From NCBI GenBank assembly GCA_030654175.1, contig JAURXZ010000042.1, positions 248,001-312,000 of the forward strand: 64,000 bases of DNA, in the 5' to 3' direction. The stretch is from Bacteroidia bacterium (lineage in GTDB: Bacteria > Bacteroidota > Bacteroidia > 2-12-FULL-35-15). Shown one piece after another: positions 54,254 through 62,400 of this stretch. Each line of letters begins with the position of its first letter. Within the stretch, counting starts at the first letter, position 1. The position numbers and the translations under genes were made by a program. A model generated the notes under the pieces. It was given only the letters and a program-made list of their open reading frames with translations, had not been told where the DNA came from and did no database searches.

Positions 54254-55276
54254 CTAAGACTTCGCAACAACACCAATACCGGGCAATTCATTTAAAGTGA
54301 CCTTCCCGTTTATAAATTCAATACCATCAAACAAATTATTTTTAATTAATAAGGGGCCATCCAGATCGGCATAATCAACCAATGGGGAAAGTTGGGCAGC
54401 AGCAGATACAGCACATGATGTTTCGCTCATACAGCCCATAAGAACCTTCAAATTTAATTCACGGGCCCTCGTGATCATTTTAAAGGCTTCATGCATGCCG
54501 GTGCATTTCATTAGTTTAATATTGATCCCATGAAAGCAATCTTTGATCATATCCATATCTGAATAACGCTGAATACTTTCATCCGCGAAAAGCAGTAATG
54601 GAGACCTTTCAAAAAGCCACGCAGCATCATCTAAATTGCTTTTAGGTAACGGCTGCTCAATGAACATTACATTTTTATCACTTAACCATTCAATCATTTC
54701 AAGGGCGTGATATTTGTCCTTCCAACCCTGGTTAACATCAATTGCAATGGCTTTGTCTGTTATGTTGCGAATAGTAGAAATAATTGTTTTATCATTTTCA
54801 CCATTCAATTTTACTTTTAAGATTTTGTAATTTTCTCCTTCAGCAACTTTTTCTTTTATCACTTCCGGTTCATCAATACCTAGTGTGTAAGTAGTATAGG
54901 GCGTATTGTTTTTATCGCCATTAAAAATTTGCCAACAAGGTTTGTTAAGTAATTTACCAACCAAATCATGCAAGGCAATATCCACAGAAGCTTTTGCTGC
55001 GGTATTGTCCGGGGCGATGTCGTCAATCTCTTTTAATATTGCTTCAATACAAAACGGATCCTGATGTGTGGATAATAAAACGGCAGCTTTATTTAAAAAG
55101 AATAAAACACTCTCATGTGTTTCACCTAAATACGGGGGCATACTCGCCTCACCAAAACCCAACACACCTTGATGCTCTAATTGGGTTAATACTATTGGTG
55201 TAGATAAACGAACTCCATGTGCGATCTTAAAGGGTCTTTTGAAGTAAAGCAATTCCGGTTTAAAAGTGAGTTCCAT
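54254..55276 (-). CDS. L-Ala-D/L-Glu-type dipeptide epimerase (enolase superfamily)
   Basis: 340 residues. The enolase-superfamily capping domain precedes a barrel with the KxK acid/base pair in KILKVKLNG, metal ligands in AIDVNQGW, FIEQPL and LFADESIQ, and the second Lys in NIKLMKCTG; DGPLLI is near the end. This pattern and length fit dipeptide epimerases that act in murein peptide recycling. LD-carboxypeptidase (26723) in the same window acts in the same pathway, but the genes are far apart. It has no same-strand neighbour close by. Confidence 0.88.
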   Translation of the reverse strand: MELTFKPELLYFKRPFKIAHGVRLSTPIVLTQLEHQGVLGFGEASMPPYLGETHESVLFFLNKAAVLLSTHQDPFCIEAILKEIDDIAPDNTAAKASVDIALHDLVGKLLNKPCWQIFNGDKNNTPYTTYTLGIDEPEVIKEKVAEGENYKILKVKLNGENDKTIISTIRNITDKAIAIDVNQGWKDKYHALEMIEWLSDKNVMFIEQPLPKSNLDDAAWLFERSPLLLFADESIQRYSDMDMIKDCFHGINIKLMKCTGMHEAFKMITRARELNLKVLMGCMSETSCAVSAAAQLSPLVDYADLDGPLLIKNNLFDGIEFINGKVTLNELPGIGVVAKS

Positions 55277-55368
55277 TAATTTTTTTTATGAAAGTAGTTC
55301 TTTATTAGATTTTATACATTTAAATTGCAGTACCTGGTATTGTGGTGCGCAGATCCATTGAGATACTT

Positions 55369-55497
55369 ATGAAAAAAAGATTTAAGTACGCTATGTTTTT
55401 TCTATTGATGTTTACCTTTCCGCTCTACTCTCATGATTTCAATTATTTTACCAAAGGCGAATCCGATAAACTAATACATTATAAAATCATTGTTTAA
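55369..55497 (+). CDS. Possible small secreted peptide
   Basis: A 42-codon frame: KKRFKYAMFFLLMFTFPLYS forms a good Sec signal peptide, followed by a mature tail of about 20 residues (HDFNYFTKGESDKLIHYKII). No family is recognised and no promoter box is clear, so it may also be a fragment. The surrounding 500 bases have no other gene. Confidence 0.35.
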   Translation: MKKRFKYAMFFLLMFTFPLYSHDFNYFTKGESDKLIHYKIIV

Positions 55498-55825
55498 TTT
55501 TGAAGATCAGTAAAAATAAGCTTTCCACAATAATCCTCATACCATATATTCAATCAACATTCAATAATACATTATTATTTTTAATGTCTATAATATACTT
55601 TAAGAAGTATTTATAAAAACTGATTACTTTATTATTTTCTCAATGCATCAAAAACATTTTAATGCACAAGTAGCCCGGACCTCAAAACTACCGATTGCGG
55701 CCCTATAAAACTATACGTTTAAAATACTTGATACCTTAATATTCAGAGGAAAACAATTGTTTTTGAAAAAAATGTACTTGCTTTGTAATACTTATTATCT
55801 TTGTGAAATAAACAAAAAAAATAAA
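55498..55825. other. Intergenic region, 328 bases
   Basis: No gene is seen. The promoter box TATCTTTG of the next lipoprotein gene is at 55796-55803. Confidence 0.5.
55796..55803 (+). promoter_or_regulatory. Promoter -7 box of the lipoprotein gene
   Basis: TATCTTTG, exact TAnnTTTG match, 22 bases before the ATG at 55826. A TTG at 55778-55780 could be the -33 element with a short spacer of 15. The longer frame from 55757 begins upstream of this box and is not used. Confidence 0.5.
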
Positions 55826-56359
55826 ATGAAAATGAAAAAAATACTTTTATTATTAGCTACTCCCGCACTTTTATTTTTTTCAAGTTGTGGTGGTTCAAAA
55901 ACAGAAGAATCTGCCCCAATTCCGGGCATGATGGTAGTGGATCTTAAAATTAATGGTAACGCGCTTTCAATTATGGTTCCTGATTCATCAAAAGGGAAAA
56001 TGGAAATGGTTGAACAGTCTTGGGGCGCTACGGAAATTAAAGTAGGACCCGATTTTCAGATATCAATTGAAGAGGGTGATGGCGATGTTGCTTTAGTAAA
56101 AAGCGATGTTACCGGCAATGAAGTTTTTAAACTTCAGCGTTATATAACAGATGAACCAACCTTATTATTTTGGGAAGAAAAAAATGCAGATCTGCCAAGT
56201 GCAAGATTTCACTTTTATACCATTATTAAAGCAGGAGCTTCAAATTATGTAATTAAAGATATTGAAAGCGGTGAAGCATATAATGAAAAAGCTGTTCAAA
56301 CAATGATCGATGCTGCAAAAACATTAAAGGCAAAAGAAGCAGTTAAAGCGGAAGCTTAG
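55826..56359 (+). CDS. Lipoprotein of unknown function
   Basis: 177 residues from ATG 55826 (a second ATG at 55832 is equally possible). SPII lipobox FFSSC with Cys at about residue 21, then a GGSKTEES linker. The mature part is a small alpha/beta domain (MMVVDLKINGNALSIMVPDS; AGASNYVIKDIESGEAYNE) with a Lys/Ala-rich C-terminal helix. No domain recognised. Upstream of an acyl-CoA dehydrogenase gene, 96 bases away. Confidence 0.7.
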   Translation: MKMKKILLLLATPALLFFSSCGGSKTEESAPIPGMMVVDLKINGNALSIMVPDSSKGKMEMVEQSWGATEIKVGPDFQISIEEGDGDVALVKSDVTGNEVFKLQRYITDEPTLLFWEEKNADLPSARFHFYTIIKAGASNYVIKDIESGEAYNEKAVQTMIDAAKTLKAKEAVKAEA

Positions 56360-56455
56360 TCCTTAGGAAATGAAATGCTCACTATATTAGAGTATGATAA
56401 TTAAATTTACAACCTTATTTCATAAATTATTTTTTCAACAATAAAAACATTTACA

Positions 56456-57634
56456 ATGGCAACAGACAGATTTGAAGCTCATGATTATTATTTAATGGAT
56501 GAATTGTTGACTGACGAACACAAACTGATACGTGAAACAGCACGTGCCTGGGTTAAAAAAGAAGTAACTCCAATTGTGGAAGATGCCTGTCAAAATGCAA
56601 AATTTCCTAAACAATGGATCAAAGGCCTGGCCGAAATAGGCGCTTTCGGACCATATATACCTACTGAATATGGCGGAGCTGGTTTAGACCAGATTTCTTA
56701 TGGAATCATTATGCAGGAACTTGAACGTGGCGATAGCGGTTTACGATCTACTGCTTCTGTGCAAAGTTCATTGGTAATGTACCCCATCTACTCGTACGGA
56801 ACAGAAGAACAAAAACGAAAGTATCTTCCAAAACTGGCAACAGGTGAAATGATGGGTTGCTTTGGTTTAACAGAACCTGATCATGGCTCCAATCCATTAG
56901 GCATGATCACTACTATTAAAGATAAAGGCGATCACTATTTATTGAACGGTGCTAAAATGTGGATCTCCAACTCTCCTTTTGCTGATATTGCAGTTGTATG
57001 GGCAAAAGATGAAGCAGGTGATATCCGTGGTATGATCGTTGAACGCGGCTGGGAAGGCTTCACTACACCTGAAACACATGGCAAATGGAGTTTACGCGCA
57101 AGCGCTACAGGCGAATTGGTTTTCGCAAATGTTAAAGTTCCAAAAGAAAATATATTCCCGACAATCAAAGGATTAAAAGGACCGTTGGGATGTTTAAATT
57201 CAGCTCGCTACGGTATAGCCTGGGGCGCTATTGGTGCCGCAATGGATTGTTATGATTCAGCATTGCGTTATTCAAAAGAGAGAATTCAATTTGGCAGACC
57301 TATAGGTGGATTTCAGCTGACACAAAAAAAATTAGCTGAAATGATCACTGAAATTACCAAAGCACAATTATTGACATGGAGATTGGGTGTTTTGAAAAAT
57401 GAAAACAGAGCTACACCTGCTCAAATATCAATGTCGAAACGCAATAACGTAAACATGGCTTTACAAATTGCACGTGAAGCCCGCCAGATACATGGTGGAA
57501 TGGGCATTACCGGGGAATACCCGATCATGCGGCATATGATGAATTTAGAATCAGTAATTACTTATGAAGGAACCCATGATATTCATTTGTTAATTACAGG
57601 CATGGATATTACCGGATTAAATGCGTTTCAATAA
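56456..57634 (+). CDS. Acyl-CoA dehydrogenase, glutaryl-CoA-dehydrogenase-like
   Basis: 392 residues, full-length ACAD. FAD and substrate blocks: CFGLTEPDHGSNP, MWISNSPFADI, and the catalytic Glu in ITYEGTHDIHLLI near residue 375. The N-terminal block SGLRSTASVQSSLVMYPI, with Arg for the glutaryl carboxylate, matches glutaryl-CoA dehydrogenases, which form crotonyl-CoA from lysine/tryptophan breakdown. No other genes of that pathway are adjacent. The start has no clear promoter box. Confidence 0.88.
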   Translation: MATDRFEAHDYYLMDELLTDEHKLIRETARAWVKKEVTPIVEDACQNAKFPKQWIKGLAEIGAFGPYIPTEYGGAGLDQISYGIIMQELERGDSGLRSTASVQSSLVMYPIYSYGTEEQKRKYLPKLATGEMMGCFGLTEPDHGSNPLGMITTIKDKGDHYLLNGAKMWISNSPFADIAVVWAKDEAGDIRGMIVERGWEGFTTPETHGKWSLRASATGELVFANVKVPKENIFPTIKGLKGPLGCLNSARYGIAWGAIGAAMDCYDSALRYSKERIQFGRPIGGFQLTQKKLAEMITEITKAQLLTWRLGVLKNENRATPAQISMSKRNNVNMALQIAREARQIHGGMGITGEYPIMRHMMNLESVITYEGTHDIHLLITGMDITGLNAFQ

Positions 57635-57643
57635 TTTGAAATG

Positions 57644-57663
57644 AAAACATTAATGTTTTTTTT
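57644..57663 (+). terminator. Weak terminator-like palindrome
   Basis: AAAACATTAATGTTTT (57644-57659), a perfect palindrome with an eight-T run, just after the dehydrogenase stop and before the rhodanese gene. Confidence 0.45.
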
Positions 57664-57704
57664 CCGTTAATGATAATGTAAATAACTTAAAAACATAAAA
57701 AAAA

Positions 57705-58106
57705 ATGAAAAAGTATCTTTTAATTTTAACAGCAGTAGTTTCTTTTCAATATGCTGCAATTGCTCAATCAGCAAACACAACAGTGGTAACCCACCTTTCA
57801 GCTGAAAGATTTAAAGCTATTATCGCCAACGATAAAAATGGAGTAATAATAGATCTACGTACAACTGACGAAATGAATAAGGGTTACATTAAAGGTGCAG
57901 TTCAAATTGATTTTTTAGCGAAAGATGCTGAACAGCAGATTGATAAATTAGATAAAAATAAAACCTATTACGTTTATTGTGCTGGTGGTGGACGTAGCGC
58001 AGATGCTGCTGAATATATGGAGAAACAAAAATTTAAACGCGTTTACAATTTTGAAAAAGGTTTTTCTGAATGGGAGAAAAAAGGATTTCCGGTTGAGAAA
58101 AAATAA
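57705..58106 (+). CDS. Exported rhodanese-like domain protein
   Basis: 133 residues. Signal peptide of about 20 residues (ending AIAQS), then a single rhodanese domain with the active-site loop YCAGGGRSADAA (Cys about 92) in the expected position and the ending VYNFEKGFSEWEKKGFPV. Exported single-domain rhodaneses transfer sulfane sulfur in the periplasm; the partner is unknown. A hairpin follows its stop. Confidence 0.85.
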   Translation: MKKYLLILTAVVSFQYAAIAQSANTTVVTHLSAERFKAIIANDKNGVIIDLRTTDEMNKGYIKGAVQIDFLAKDAEQQIDKLDKNKTYYVYCAGGGRSADAAEYMEKQKFKRVYNFEKGFSEWEKKGFPVEKK

Positions 58107-58115
58107 AACATTCAG

Positions 58116-58147
58116 TCTCAAACAGGGCTTTTATACCCTGTTTGAGA
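58116..58147. terminator. Hairpin between convergent genes
   Basis: A 12-bp perfect stem TCTCAAACAGGG/CCCTGTTTGAGA (58116-58127, 58136-58147) with an 8-base loop. No long T-run follows, but the place between convergent genes fits a terminator. Confidence 0.65.
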
Positions 58148-58217
58148 TTAAATACTTAGTTGCCTTTACCCCTATTCCTGTACCCACCAAAGAGGTATGC
58201 TAAGTAAGATTCACCTT

Positions 58218-59228
58218 TTACCAATTTACCATCTTCCCTTCCTTCACTTTCAAATCAAAGTGATGAACATAACCAAACTTTAAACGTTTGTATTCCGTTT
58301 TTTTCAAATTATTTAGTGAACCCCACCAATAGCCTAATCCGTCATCCCTCGAAAAATTATCATGGTCATACACACCAAGGCCAACACTATCATTTATATA
58401 ATAATGATATAGGTTAAATGTATCATGTGCACAATATTTAGCAGTGGAGGCCTCAAAAGAAGTTTGCACATAAAACTCATGCTCGGGATAAAGTATTGCC
58501 CAGTAAATATCCGGATAGCTGCTTTTCCAAATGGTATTATCCATTCCTGCAGGCGAAAAAGTTGAATCGTCTTTTAATTCTAATCCTAAACCATAGATAG
58601 TGCTTTTATAAATGGGAGGAACAACTATTTCAAATCTCACTCTTGCATTTAGTAGGGGTTTATTTTCATACGCATGTCTATAACCTTTCGAATTATCAGT
58701 GTTTACAACTGATACCTCATCAGTGAAAAGGGTTTGTGAAACGGCTAATTCAATTACATGCTTTCCCCTATTCAAATTGTGAAATGCGTAAAAAGGAATT
58801 TGAATTTGTAAGTCATTTGAATTTCTCAGATCAACAGTATCAGTCGAAAAGCTCATGTTGTTTGCGCTAGCCAACGTGTCAATGAAATAGCGGAATGTAT
58901 TTTTCATGACAGGATAATCAGAAACAATAATTTTGTTATCACAATAGAAAACAAAATTAAAAGCAGTTTTAAAAAGTGTGTCCTTAGACTTCCTGTCAAC
59001 CGGAAAAGGGAAATTTTTTAAGTCATTAACAGTTAAATTAACATACAAAACATTATTTAGCGAATCTATTGAAAATGAAATGTTCTTTTCGTTAAAAAAG
59101 GCAGATTTTTGCAGTACAGAATAATTAACCGGTTTAGGGATAGCCGCACCATTGTATTGGTGGTATTCACAACTATTCAGGCAAACGGTACAAAAAAAAC
59201 AAAACAAAATTTTTAATTTTATTTTCAT
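58218..59228 (-). CDS. Lipoprotein, gliding-motility/GldH-unlike, unknown function
   Basis: 336 residues. SPII lipobox CLNSC (Cys about 20) after a hydrophobic core. The mature part is beta-rich: NNVLYVNLTVNDLKNFPFP, then LQIQIPFYAF, and a C-terminal acidic loop VYDHDNFSRDDGLGYWWGS between strands, like the calcium-binding loops of a C2 domain. No named family. The gene is convergent with the rhodanese gene and divergent from the PKD protein, so it stands alone. Confidence 0.65.
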   Translation of the reverse strand: MKIKLKILFCFFCTVCLNSCEYHQYNGAAIPKPVNYSVLQKSAFFNEKNISFSIDSLNNVLYVNLTVNDLKNFPFPVDRKSKDTLFKTAFNFVFYCDNKIIVSDYPVMKNTFRYFIDTLASANNMSFSTDTVDLRNSNDLQIQIPFYAFHNLNRGKHVIELAVSQTLFTDEVSVVNTDNSKGYRHAYENKPLLNARVRFEIVVPPIYKSTIYGLGLELKDDSTFSPAGMDNTIWKSSYPDIYWAILYPEHEFYVQTSFEASTAKYCAHDTFNLYHYYINDSVGLGVYDHDNFSRDDGLGYWWGSLNNLKKTEYKRLKFGYVHHFDLKVKEGKMVNW

Positions 59229-59491
59229 ATCAACAGCAAATATAATTAAACTTCGCTCCCAAGGTAAATTCCGATCTTAAGGATATTGGCGAACATTTTT
59301 ATCTTTTTCAATAACCATACATTTTTGCCTGATAATGGCTCATTATCCCATGAAATATTGTATTTTTTGATGATTTTGTTCCAAATCGTTCATTTTTTCA
59401 TACAAATTACAAAACTTTCTATTGCCCTTTTACGTAAACTATATTGATTAAATTGCATCTGCTTTTTTAATATGATCATTAGAAAAATTTC

Positions 59492-62400
59492 ATGAAGAAA
59501 AAAGTTATCTATATACTCATTCTTCTCACATTCATTGGCTTTGGCCTTAAGGCTCAATGCCCCCAGTTTTTTAATGGGGCTGGCGTTGCATCTTCAAATC
59601 CATATTGGATAGGTTGTTCCGGTGGAAACTTTACAATTTTTGTGCAACCCACTATTGCAATTATCGGAGGGTATACGATTGATTGGGGAGATGGAACAAA
59701 TTCTCCCGGAGTTAATTTAATTCCACCTGCTTTTATCAGTCATACGTATACTGCAGCTATCGATACGTTCCCTGTAATAATAACGACTACTTCTCCTGCC
59801 TGCACCATTTCCGGGGTAGTAGTAATGGAACTTACACCATCCGCATCTATTCAAATTCCTTTGGGCAGTCCTATTTCCGGTTGCACACCGGCTTCGTTCA
59901 ATTTTCAAAATTCTTCAACAAATATCTCAGAAACAACCCGCTTCACATGGACATTTGGGGATGGTTCAACTGCACAAATTTTCAATTCCACCAATGTGGG
60001 CCAAATCTTAAGCCACACTTATGTGCCCGGTACATCAAATTGTAATATGGCAGTAACACTTCGGGCGGAAAATTATTGCAACGCAGGCAACCCATCAACA
60101 AATATTTATCAGCCTATCCAGGTTTGGGACAGGGATGTAGTGAGCATTACTCCTGATGCTTTGATTAAGTGTGCGCCAAGTAATACATTTCATTTTGATA
60201 ATACAACAAATCTGAATTGTAGTGCTCTTGGTAATACTCAGCAACGTTATGAATACTGGAATTTCGGTGATCACTGGGGCCTTGGATATGATTCAATCAT
60301 AAACTGGCAACCCTTTAATCCACCAAACAGGGCCGGCTATGATCTTACTTATCCGGGTTTAGGAACATATAGTGTTTTGCTGAAAGATAGTAGTTTTTGC
60401 GGAGTGGATCAGGATATCATTACCGTTCAGATCATTGCCCCTCCTGTAGCGAATTTATCATTAAGCGCAGATAGTATTTGTAACGGGCAAAGTATCACTG
60501 CAACAAATTTATCTACCGGAACAGCGAATCAATTTATATGGGATTTTGGTGATGGTTCAGCTTTGGTCACAGTATCTACTACAGCAACTCAAACTCATAC
60601 CTATTCCACTGTCGGAACCTTTACTGTTACACTGATCGCTAACATATCAGGTGCGAGCGGCTGCACCTCGTCTGCCTCAGAACAGGTTACAATAAAACCT
60701 ACACCAACAGCTGACTTTAACTTAGGTTCAAATAATTATTGTGATGCCGGCACTGAAACTTTTATCAATACCTCTTCCGGAGCAATAGCCTCTTACTCCT
60801 GGACTTTCGGTAATGGCAATTTTTCTACCGATCAAAACCCCTTACCGGAATCATACACAGGAGCGGCAACTTATAATGTAATTTTAAATATTACAGGCAC
60901 TAATGGATGCTTAGCAAGTCGGACAAAACCGGTAAGAGTGTATCCTTCACCCAATGCACAAATAAATCCTTTCAGTGTTTGCAAAGGTATTTCAGGAACA
61001 TTTTCAGATGCATCTACAACAGCAACAGGCAACCCTCTCACTTCATGGTTATGGAATTTTGGCGATGGCACTGCTACAAGCGGCTCACAGAATCCAGCAC
61101 ACACCTTTGCTGATTCAGGTTATTACAATGTGAAACTAACCGTGACTACTGCTTATTGCAACAATAAAGACAGCATTTCAGCCAGGGTTAATCCTTTACC
61201 GGTATCTAATTATTTAAAAAGTGTGAATTCCGGCTGTACACCTTTAATTGTTAGTTTTACAAATCAATCAACAGGTGCATCCACTTATAGCTGGAACTTC
61301 GGTGATGGCTCATCAACCAGCACAGCAGTAAATCCTAACCATACGTTTACCAACTCTCAAACTAATGACACTACCTATACGATAACCTTAACCGCAACTT
61401 CTTCCTTTGGCTGTATAAAAACGTTCAGCAGTACTGTTACCGTATTCCATGCTGCTCATGCTTCCTTCACATCCGATTATTTAATAAACTGTAGCCCCTT
61501 ACCGGTCCAATTTACAAACACATCAACAGGTGCAATTGATTATTCCTGGGATTTTGGCGATGGTACAGCTGCATCAATTTCACCAAACCCAAACCACGTA
61601 TTTGTGAATAACACTTCTTTTTTGCAAACGTATATAACCACTCTTACAATAAGTTCCCTTAATGGCTGCACCAATAGCGCTGTTCAAAACATCCTTGTTT
61701 ACCCAAGCCCCAACTTTAGTTTTTTGGCATTGCCCGCAGATACAGGATGTTCTCCTTTAAGCATCAGCTTTAATGCCGCTTCGGGAGGTGCCGTTTATCA
61801 ATGGGATTTTGGTGATGGTTCAACCAGTTTAACTCAATCTCCAAATCATACATTTATTAATAATGGAATTACAAATTTGGTTCGCTATGTACAGTTAATT
61901 ACAACTTCTCCTTTTTCCTGTAAGGATACCTCCGATTTAAATGTACTGATATATCCGAATCCATCCGCTAACTTCACACAATCGGCAAGTCTAGGGTGCT
62001 CCCCTTTAATAGTTAGCTTTACCGACAACTCCACAATAGCAAATACAAGTCTTTGGGATTTTGATGACGGTACATCCTCAACAGCAGTAAATCCTATTCA
62101 TACTTTCGTAAATAATACATCGGCAACAATAATATTTAATGTGATGCTTCAGGTGGAAACTGTTCCGGGATGTATCGATACGATGATAAGACCGGTAGAG
62201 GTTTTTCCTAAAGTAACGGCAGCATTCACAAACCCAACAAGCGCTTGCAGTCCATTAAGTACTGTAATGATAAACAATAGCACAAATGCAACCATATACA
62301 ATTGGAATTTTGGCGATGGCGCACTTTCCACACAAACAAATCCTTCTCATATTTATATTAATTCCGGATCATCAAATATAAGTTACACATTAACCCTGGC

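Noticed and set aside
59717..62331. Antisense frames (59717-59908, 60871-61104, 62149-62331) inside the PKD gene
   Set aside because: They are short shadows of the long continuous plus-strand frame that is open to the window edge.
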